Source: an uncultured Pseudomonadota bacterium (lineage in GTDB: Bacteria > Pseudomonadota > Alphaproteobacteria > RUG11792). From it: a stretch of DNA of 16,180 bases. The translations under genes were made by a program, and so were the position numbers. The notes under the pieces are model-generated. The model had not been told where the DNA came from, did no database searches, and saw only the letters and a list, made by a program, of their open reading frames with translations. Location: contig CADBQC010000053.1 of the NCBI GenBank assembly GCA_902796745.1, positions 1 to 16,180 on the forward strand, read 5' to 3'. This document shows positions 6,679-12,549 of the stretch, one piece after another (within the stretch, counting starts at the first letter, position 1; each line of letters starts with the position of its first letter).

Positions 6679-8036
6679 GATGTTTCTCCTTTCGTTAAAG
6701 TTTGTAAATTATTTTCAAGCCAGTGAATATCAAAATCACCGGCAATTATATCTTTGTTGAGCAACAACTTTTTGTGAAGCTCCGCTGTCGTCGAAACGCC
6801 TTCTATTACCAGCTCATCCAAGGCACATCTCGCCTTTGCTAGACATTCATCTCGAGTTGAAGCATGCACGATTATTTTTGCAATCAAGCTGTCATAATAC
6901 GGCGGAATGACGTAATCGCGATATATATGGGAGTCAATTCGCACTCCATTTCCGCCTGGGAAATACAGCTCTGCAACTCGTCCAGGGGAAGGCATAAACG
7001 TTTTCGAATCCTCGGCATTGATTCTGAATTCTATCGCATGCCCAGAGAATTTTATATCCTCTTGTTTTATATTCAGCTTTTGACCAGCAGCTACTCTGAT
7101 CTGCTCTTTCACCAAATCAATGCCGGTAATTTCTTCACTTACGCTGTGTTCCACCTGTAAACGAGTGTTCATTTCCATGAAGAAAAATTCGCCACCTTCA
7201 TACAAAAATTCGAGGGTGCCAACTCCGACATAACCAAGCTTTTTAACAGCTTTAGTCACTATTTCTCCAATCTGTTTACGTTGCTCATTAGACAGTGCAA
7301 CAGATGGGGATTCCTCAAGCAATTTCTGATGGTTTCGCTGAATAGAACAATCTCGCTCTCCTAAATGAACAACATTACCATATGCGTCAGCCAAAATTTG
7401 AATTTCAATATGACGTGGATGAGCAAGATAGCGTTCCATATAGACACAATCGTCACCAAAATTAGCCTTCGCTTCAGCTTTTGCCATTTTATAAGCGTTT
7501 TCTATTTCATCAGGCGAATTCGCAACTTTCATTCCCTTGCCACCACCACCGGACGCGGCCTTGAATAAAACTGGATAACCGGACTGTTTTGCTATTGATT
7601 TTGCTTCTTCTACAGACTTCACTTCACCATCGGAACCAGTCACAACAGGAATTCCAAGCTCTGACATAGTCTTTTTGGCAACAATCTTATCTCCCATCAT
7701 TCTAAGATGCTCAGGAGAAGGGCCTATAAAAGTCATGCCATGTCCAGCAACCATAGTAGCAAATTTTTCATTCTCAGATAAAAAGCCTACTCCTGGATGG
7801 ATGGCATCAGCTCCAGTTATTTCAGCAGCACTCAAGATGGCAGAGATATTTAGGTAGCTATCTGCCGATCTGTTTCCTCCGATACAAACACTCTCATCAG
7901 CGAACTTAACGTGCATTAATGAAGAGTCTACAACCGAATGAACTGCAACAGTTTTTATCCCCATTTCTCTGCAGGCTCTAAGAACCCTTATTGCGATATC
8001 TCCTCGATTTGCTATCAAAATCTTCTTGAACATCAT
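6675..8036 (-). CDS. accC: Biotin carboxylase subunit of acetyl-CoA carboxylase
   Basis: AccC carboxylates the biotin on AccB using ATP and bicarbonate, the first step of malonyl-CoA and fatty acid synthesis. The length (453 residues) and order are standard: KILIANRGDIAIRV at the N terminus, ATP-grasp glycine loop GGGGKGM, HQK of the active site (NHQKLLEESPS), MEMNTRLQVEH, and EFRINAED with the arginine that contacts biotin. Two usually invariant motifs are altered: HPGYGFLSEN reads HPGVGFLSEN and EHPVTE reads EHSVSE. Start: the accB stop and this start overlap as TGATG, giving ATG 8036; ATG 8033 or a GTG at 8039 are equally possible and change only one residue. Translation is probably coupled to accB. 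Confidence 0.96.
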   Translation of the reverse strand: MMFKKILIANRGDIAIRVLRACREMGIKTVAVHSVVDSSLMHVKFADESVCIGGNRSADSYLNISAILSAAEITGADAIHPGVGFLSENEKFATMVAGHGMTFIGPSPEHLRMMGDKIVAKKTMSELGIPVVTGSDGEVKSVEEAKSIAKQSGYPVLFKAASGGGGKGMKVANSPDEIENAYKMAKAEAKANFGDDCVYMERYLAHPRHIEIQILADAYGNVVHLGERDCSIQRNHQKLLEESPSVALSNEQRKQIGEIVTKAVKKLGYVGVGTLEFLYEGGEFFFMEMNTRLQVEHSVSEEITGIDLVKEQIRVAAGQKLNIKQEDIKFSGHAIEFRINAEDSKTFMPSPGRVAELYFPGGNGVRIDSHIYRDYVIPPYYDSLIAKIIVHASTRDECLAKARCALDELVIEGVSTTAELHKKLLLNKDIIAGDFDIHWLENNLQTLTKGETS

Positions 8037-8515
8037 CACTCAATGACAACTAGCAACTGACCGTATTCTACCGGTTCTGCGTTCGAAACAGCTATATGTA
8101 CTATCTTGCCATCTCTCGGAGCTTTAATCAAATTCATAACCTTCATAGCCTCTATGATCAATAAAGGTTGCTCTTTTTGCACCATGTCTCCAAGTGCCAC
8201 AAAATTCTGAGCTCCAGGCTCAGGCGCCAGATAGCATGTCCCGACCATAGGAGATTTCACTGCCCCATGGTGCTCAGACCAATTTTTATTAATCTCTTTT
8301 GGTGCGGGCGCAGGCGTGGACTCCATCGGTAGTGGATCTCGTTGTAATTCATGCACTTCTTTCAGTCTAGGAACTTCTTGTGTTACCAATCCTCTTGTTA
8401 ATCTAATTTTTACATCATCATCTTTGTATTCTATTTCACTCAATTCATGTTTTTTTAAAATTTCTGCTAATTTATCAAAAACAGCTTCATCCAATTTCAT
8501 CTTCATAGTTGCCAT
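8036..8515 (-). CDS. accB: Biotin carboxyl carrier protein of acetyl-CoA carboxylase (BCCP)
   Basis: BCCP carries the biotin that is carboxylated by AccC and then delivers CO2 to acetyl-CoA. The 159 residues have the usual design: a helical N-terminal part (1-42), a proline/alanine-containing linker (about 60-80), and a biotinyl domain (84-159). The biotin attachment site is EAMKVMN with K125. The extra thumb loop of bacterial AccB, YLAPEPGAQNFVALGD (95-110), is present, which separates it from carriers of other biotin enzymes. Start is uncertain: ATG 8515 directly abuts the only Shine-Dalgarno-like bases (CAGGG), whereas ATG 8506 (protein starting MKMKLDEAV) lies 9 nt below them and may be the real start. 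It lies 9 nt after the LOG-family gene and overlaps accC. Confidence 0.95.
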   Translation of the reverse strand: MATMKMKLDEAVFDKLAEILKKHELSEIEYKDDDVKIRLTRGLVTQEVPRLKEVHELQRDPLPMESTPAPAPKEINKNWSEHHGAVKSPMVGTCYLAPEPGAQNFVALGDMVQKEQPLLIIEAMKVMNLIKAPRDGKIVHIAVSNAEPVEYGQLLVVIE

Positions 8516-8524
8516 CCCTGCATA

Positions 8525-9184
8525 TTATCCCAACTTATCAATTATTTGTTTCGCTATAATCTCAATATTATCTTCGATGTTAAATAGCCCCAAATCTTCC
8601 TGTTTTATCGCCCCAACTTCCACGACTTCAGACGCCATCCATGAGATTAATCCTGTCCAAAATCTTTTCCCATAGAAATATATCGGCATTCTCTCCATCA
8701 AGTGTAACCTAACTCTTACCAGCAGTGAAAACACTTCTTCTAAGGTTCCAAAACCGCCTGGAAAAAATACTATTGCATCACTGCAACCTATTAAAGTTAA
8801 CAGTCTTATTGCCAATGAATTAAAATCATGTAAATTTTCTTGTGGAACCGCGGTAGTTCTTTCCTGCGTTTCTTCATTTATAGCATGCACTCGCAATCCG
8901 AACGACTTTTTAGGATCAACGTCATATGCCCCCCTGTTCACAGCGCTCATTATTCCGGAACCACCACCAGTAACCAGCGAGATACCTTTACGTGCCAACA
9001 TCTCTGCCAATTTTATGGCGTCATTCTTATATGTAGTATCGTCTCGTATTGAACTCCCGCCAAAACAAGCTACCATCTTTGGTTCTGAGAAGACCTGCTT
9101 CCCTAGAAGCAAATCTTCTCGAAACCGCTCAATCGATTGATTTAGTTCAATTCCATTCGGCTTATTCATGAGTTTCAACTTCAT
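8525..9184 (-). CDS. LOG-family nucleotide-binding protein (TIGR00730 type)
   Basis: Members of this Rossmann-like family split nucleoside 5'-monophosphates into base and ribose 5-phosphate; plant and bacterial LOG enzymes release cytokinins this way. The 219 residues include VTGGGSGIMSAVNRGA (71-86) and the hallmark PGGFGTLEEVF (142-152), which binds the phosphate and holds the catalytic Glu. The FFARK-type Arg-Lys pair of classical LOG is not clear: the equivalent helix reads NSLAIRLLTL, with R127 but no following Lys. Substrate therefore cannot be assigned. It lies 5 nt below the foldase gene and 9 nt above accB. With pgeF at the end of the same run, two proteins of nucleotide-handling families bracket accBC. 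ATG 9169 is a possible internal start. Confidence 0.85.
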   Translation of the reverse strand: MKLKLMNKPNGIELNQSIERFREDLLLGKQVFSEPKMVACFGGSSIRDDTTYKNDAIKLAEMLARKGISLVTGGGSGIMSAVNRGAYDVDPKKSFGLRVHAINEETQERTTAVPQENLHDFNSLAIRLLTLIGCSDAIVFFPGGFGTLEEVFSLLVRVRLHLMERMPIYFYGKRFWTGLISWMASEVVEVGAIKQEDLGLFNIEDNIEIIAKQIIDKLG

Positions 9185-9189
9185 GTATA

Positions 9190-11091
9190 TTATCCGGCGT
9201 ATCCCATAAGCACCGAAATCATTCTATTTACGTACTCCGGATTTTGCTTTATCAGCTCTTCCATCTTTTTGTTTTCTATCGATTGTATTCCATTGACTAA
9301 AATCGTACGAGCCAAATCTACAGCTTTGTCTCTCTCAGCTAATCTCTGGAAATATGGTCTCTCCGCTTCATTTGACAAAGATGGGAGCTGTACAGGTCGC
9401 CTATCAGCTATGTATATCAGAACATAGTTCTTGCCATCCATCCCGAACTGAGATCCATCCATCTCCACTATCTGTTTTATACAAGCGCCGGAAGCTCCAG
9501 TCTTAAGTAAAGTCCACAAATCAGGCGAAGTTCCACGTTTCTTTACATATCCAAGATCAATAGCCTCTTTTTTCGCAGACTTTTCCTTGTAAACCGAACC
9601 AAATTTTTCTTCACCTGAGTTTATTGCCTTTAACGCTGAGACAGCATCCTCACGAGTGTCATAAAATGCCAATTTAACCGATATTTCATTATCATTTTTA
9701 TCCTCTTCTGGTATCGATTTTATGAATTTGTCATAAGCACGTTTGATATCTTCAGTTTTGACCTTTACGCGCTCTTTGAAATATGCGTGTTGTGCTTCCA
9801 TATTGCCCACTTCATTCATTTTATCGATAACACGTTGTTCTTTGTCATATCCAGTTGCTTCAACTTCTTTCGACAACAAGAGATCATCCATAACAAGTTT
9901 TGTTGCATACACGACGACCTTATCAACACTTATATTAAACTGCTTTGCCATTGATATGAACGTCTGATCTAAAAGTGTATCTACCTTATAAAATTCCTTT
10001 AAATCCTTGACAGTGATCTTACCTGTATCGTATGTTGCCAAAGTTGCATCATCTTGCAACTTAGACAAGTTCACCAAATTTTTCTCTTTTTCCTTATCAG
10101 TTGCTTTCTCCTCAACAATAGCAAATGAATCAACAACTTTGCCATTCACATCCATTATTTTTACACCATACTTTTTATACAATGTCTGAGTGTATTCTTT
10201 TATAAAATCGCGAGCGGCCGACTTTTTATACTCTTCCGCAAATTCCTCAGTGAATTCCCTCTTTTTCGCATCGTTCACTGCTTTTACATAGAACAGCATA
10301 AACGAACCCTTTAATTCAAAAGGACCCACTACCGTTTTAGCCCCCTGCTTCAAAACAGCAGTAGTAATCTCCGGAGGGAACATACCTTGAGGTCGAGAAT
10401 CCAAATCCCTCTGTTTTAATTTTGCTACATTTGCATCAAGAATTTTTCTTAAACTTGCTTCATCCTTAGCATTGTCCTTTATTGTATTTGCTAAACTTTT
10501 GTCGCTAGTGGTAATTGCAATAAGCGAAAATTCCTTGGTACCTTTAAAATTTTTGTCCCAGACTTTATCATAATTCGCCTTCAAGGCATCAAATGTCATT
10601 AATTCCTTTGCTTTATCGTCAAGAAGCATAAATCCGGCCACAGTCTTTTTTCTCTTCTCAATTAGGTCACTCACTTCTTTCGATCTAGTAACTCCAGAAC
10701 GCAATGCTGCTTCAGTGACAACTTTTTTATAAGCATTTTTCCAAGCAAGAAATGATCTAATCTCAGCCAAAGACATTTTGGCAGAAAGTTGCTCAGGAAT
10801 CCCTTCTATTTCTTTATTAATCTCTTGATCAGTTATGGTTGTTCCATCCTTAAACAAAACAACAGTTTTGCCGTTTTTCTTCGTCTCCTGCACTGTCTGA
10901 GAATTCAACTTATCTGAAAGCTCAACCTTTTCTTCTTTGTTATTTTGTTTTTCCTGTTGAGAATTCTCACTAGATTTTTTTTCGACCTTATCGGAATTTT
11001 CAGCTTTGGTATCCCCCATAAATTTATAGGTGGCGATTCCAGCAACAGCGATAAACGCTGAAAACAAAAACAACTTTGTAGCCTTATTCAT
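9190..11091 (-). CDS. Membrane-anchored SurA/PpiD-like protein with two parvulin-like modules
   Basis: The 633 residues begin with a short positive stretch and one hydrophobic segment (about 7-25) without a clear cleavage site, so the protein is probably anchored in the inner membrane facing the periplasm. A Lys/Glu/Asn-rich linker (28-75) follows. Two related halves come next. Module 1 (about 76-320) has GTTITDQEI, a helical SurA-N-like part and a parvulin-like segment ending LKQGAKTVVGPFELKGSFMLFYVKAV. Module 2 (about 350-605) has the parallel features GKITVKDL, a helical part, and DLGYVKKRGTSPDLW...LKTGASGACIKQIVEMDG...YVLIYIADRRP. The likely role is folding or quality control of exported proteins. 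Isomerase activity is uncertain because the sequence is very divergent. Start ATG 11091 has AGAGG 10 nt upstream and a strong promoter. It is the first gene of the run ending at pgeF. Confidence 0.75.
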   Translation of the reverse strand: MNKATKLFLFSAFIAVAGIATYKFMGDTKAENSDKVEKKSSENSQQEKQNNKEEKVELSDKLNSQTVQETKKNGKTVVLFKDGTTITDQEINKEIEGIPEQLSAKMSLAEIRSFLAWKNAYKKVVTEAALRSGVTRSKEVSDLIEKRKKTVAGFMLLDDKAKELMTFDALKANYDKVWDKNFKGTKEFSLIAITTSDKSLANTIKDNAKDEASLRKILDANVAKLKQRDLDSRPQGMFPPEITTAVLKQGAKTVVGPFELKGSFMLFYVKAVNDAKKREFTEEFAEEYKKSAARDFIKEYTQTLYKKYGVKIMDVNGKVVDSFAIVEEKATDKEKEKNLVNLSKLQDDATLATYDTGKITVKDLKEFYKVDTLLDQTFISMAKQFNISVDKVVVYATKLVMDDLLLSKEVEATGYDKEQRVIDKMNEVGNMEAQHAYFKERVKVKTEDIKRAYDKFIKSIPEEDKNDNEISVKLAFYDTREDAVSALKAINSGEEKFGSVYKEKSAKKEAIDLGYVKKRGTSPDLWTLLKTGASGACIKQIVEMDGSQFGMDGKNYVLIYIADRRPVQLPSLSNEAERPYFQRLAERDKAVDLARTILVNGIQSIENKKMEELIKQNPEYVNRMISVLMGYAG

Positions 11092-11139
11092 AATCTATCA
11101 GCCTCTGACATTTTTTCAAAAATATACCAATATGCTTAC

Positions 11140-11168
11140 ATTATACCAAACAAAACTCCGCCAATCAA
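11140..11168 (-). promoter_or_regulatory. Strong predicted sigma70 promoter of the foldase-accBC-pgeF run
   Basis: On the minus strand TTGATT (11163-11168) is separated by exactly 17 bp from a perfect TATAAT (11140-11145). The expected transcription start near 11133 gives a leader of about 40 nt with AGAGG before the ATG at 11091. The -35 box ends 15 bp short of the IS1-family element that fills the rest of the intergenic region, so the insertion left this promoter intact. Confidence 0.75.
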
Positions 11169-11183
11169 CCAAAGTGTGTATAG

Positions 11184-11209
11184 GGGATTGACAATCAAAT
11201 TAAGAAAAA
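11184..11209 (+). repeat. Terminal inverted repeat of the IS1-family element (left end in the window)
   Basis: This starts GGGATTGACAATCAAATT. The first 11 bases match the other end exactly and about 21 of 26 match overall. The stop codon of the transposase remnant (11200-11202) lies inside the repeat, which is normal for a compact IS. Confidence 0.75.
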
Positions 11210-11798
11210 AGTTCTCTGCTATGCAGAAACAGGGCAATTGAGAATTCTAACATTTGTATAGATTTACTGTAACACTTGTTTTTTCGATGCAATCGAACGA
11301 GATAGTATCGTAATACTGAATTATAACTTTCTACTAAGCAAGTCTCCGATTTGCTCACTACATATTTATTAGATATTTTTATCTCTTTATAAGCAAAATT
11401 TCCATCAGTACAGACAATGTTTAGATTATTTTTTTACTGAAGCTTTTCCAGCCCCTACTTCAAAGGCACTAATGCGCATATCTTCCTATCAACATCAGTC
11501 TATACTTTTACTCATCCCCCAGGCCTCTACTTTGTCCTGCTTTGTTTTCTCGGACAAAACCTTTAATCCAGCCCTTTTTATTCAATTCATTATAGTCTGA
11601 TATCGATAATTTTTATTGAAAATGCTACTCATAATTCTCGCAATTCTTCGAAATCTATATCCCCTCTCAATACGGCGCTACAGTATGCTTCCTATCTTAT
11701 TCAGAAGATTTTACTTACATCTATACCGCTGTTTGTAATTCAATAACTCCCGCTTTCTACAATCCTTTACATCCGCAAACTTTAGGGGTTTCCAACAT
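11200..11798 (-). pseudogene. IS1-family transposase remnant, several frameshifts and stops
   Basis: Reading the minus strand from ATG 11798, pieces in different frames match an IS1-type transposase in order. First come CxC zinc-finger pieces (KVCGCKG, then NYKQRYRCK). An HTH piece follows (RGYRFRRIARIM), then the strand following the first catalytic Asp (SAFEVGAGKASVKK). The best preserved part is a stop-free stretch 11433-11200 with the second catalytic Asp in NIVCTDGNFAYKE, then VVSKS, CLVESYNSVLRYYLVRLHRKNKCYSKS as two adjoining segments, the counterpart of the IS1 InsB C terminus (VISKRYTQRIERHNLNLRQH...SKS). At least three frame changes and several stops separate the pieces, so no active transposase is made. 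Confidence 0.78.
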
Positions 11799-11840
11799 AC
11801 TTGGCTCATCTAATCATCCTTTACAGAAGAATTAATATGC

Positions 11841-11866
11841 TTTTTATTTATCTGTTTGTCAATCCC
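11841..11866 (-). repeat. Terminal inverted repeat of the IS1-family element (right end in the window)
   Basis: Read on the minus strand from 11866 this begins GGGATTGACAAACAGATAAA. It mirrors 11184-11209. This is the transposase-proximal end, 69 nt before the presumed transposase ATG at 11798. Confidence 0.75.
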
Positions 11867-11878
11867 GCAAAAGGTTAT

Positions 11879-11909
11879 AACTTGTGAATAGCAAGTTAAA
11901 AATGATACT
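11879..11909 (+). promoter_or_regulatory. Predicted promoter of rdgB with a small dyad over the -35
   Basis: TTGTGA (11882-11887) and GATACT (11904-11909) are spaced by 16 bp, a fair sigma70-type match, about 30 bp above the rdgB start. A perfect 6-bp inverted repeat, AACTTG (11879-11884) and CAAGTT (11892-11897), straddles the -35 box; it may be an operator half-pair or chance. The promoter begins 16 bp beyond the IS1-family element. Confidence 0.45.
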
Positions 11910-11940
11910 ATAGACAAAAATAATGTTTAGGACTATATCT

Positions 11941-12549
11941 ATGATTGGACGAAAAATTATCATTTGTAGTGATAATCGAGGAAAGATTGCTGAAATAAAG
12001 GAAAGTTTATGCTTCTTGAGGGATGTAGATATTTTATCGAAAAAGGAAGCTGGGATAGGGATCGATACTGAGGAAACGGGCAAGACATTTAGAGAAAATG
12101 CTTTGCTAAAGGCAAGGGCAGTGTATGAGCTGATACATGAACCAGTTATAGCAGATGATTCCGGTTTATGTGTGGATGCTCTAAATGGTGAACCAGGAGT
12201 ATATTCGGCTCGATATGCTGGAGAAAATAAAACTGATACGGAAAAATGTTTGTTTTTGTTGGATAAAATGAAAAATATTGCTGATTTGTCTGAGCGCACC
12301 TGCCATTTTACTACATGTCTGTGTTATATCGATCAAGAAGGGAATGAACATTTTTTCGAAAGACATCTTGGAGGACGCATTGCATTTGAACTTCGTGGTC
12401 AAAATGGGCATGGATATGATCCAATCTTCTTGTTGCCAAGCGGGAAACACATTGCTGAACTTACACTAGAAGAAAAAAACAAAATTAGCCACAGAGGACA
12501 GGCAATTAGAGAGTTTGTCGAGCATATAAAAAGTAACAGAATATGCTAA
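11941..12549 (+). CDS. rdgB: dITP/XTP pyrophosphatase (non-canonical purine NTP pyrophosphatase)
   Basis: RdgB/HAM1 hydrolyses dITP, ITP and XTP to monophosphates, keeping deaminated purines out of DNA and RNA. The 202 residues show the family landmarks: the N-terminal SDNRGKIAEIK (usually SxNxGKxxEI), ADDSGLCVDALNGEPGVYSARYAG as the substrate-binding and catalytic loop, GYDPIFLLP, and the C-terminal ELTLEEKNKISHRGQA. Start: ATG 11941 is chosen because TTAGGA lies 8 nt upstream and homologues begin close to here; an in-frame ATG at 11923 would add MFRTIS but has no ribosome site. It is the only complete plus-strand gene in the window. It is divergent from the foldase run across the IS1 remnant, and its TAA overlaps the stop of the convergent acs-like gene. 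Confidence 0.95.
   Translation: MIGRKIIICSDNRGKIAEIKESLCFLRDVDILSKKEAGIGIDTEETGKTFRENALLKARAVYELIHEPVIADDSGLCVDALNGEPGVYSARYAGENKTDTEKCLFLLDKMKNIADLSERTCHFTTCLCYIDQEGNEHFFERHLGGRIAFELRGQNGHGYDPIFLLPSGKHIAELTLEEKNKISHRGQAIREFVEHIKSNRIC

Larger units (their letters stand above)
11184..11866 (-). mobile_element. Decayed, full-length IS1-family insertion sequence, 683 bp
   Basis: Both ends begin GGGATTGACAA reading inward, and the similarity continues as an imperfect 26-bp inverted repeat. The length (683 bp) is right for IS1-family elements. Between the ends, on the minus strand, are recognisable but frameshifted pieces of an IS1-type transposase. No 8-9 bp target duplication is seen (left flank ends GTGTATAG, right flank begins GCAAAAGG), so the insertion is old or the flanks have changed. 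It occupies the divergent intergenic region between the foldase gene and rdgB; removing it would leave about 165 bp carrying both promoters. Confidence 0.8.

Noticed and set aside
11175..11875. Target-site duplication around the IS1-family element
   Set aside because: Eight to nine bases on either side (ending GTGTATAG, beginning GCAAAAGG) show no match.
11923..11940. Upstream ATG 11923 for rdgB
   Set aside because: No ribosome site precedes it, while TTAGGA lies 8 nt before ATG 11941, and homologues start near the latter.
11859..12450. Open frames on the minus strand opposite rdgB
   Set aside because: They lie antisense to rdgB, whose catalytic motifs are all present in the plus frame, and show no family resemblance.
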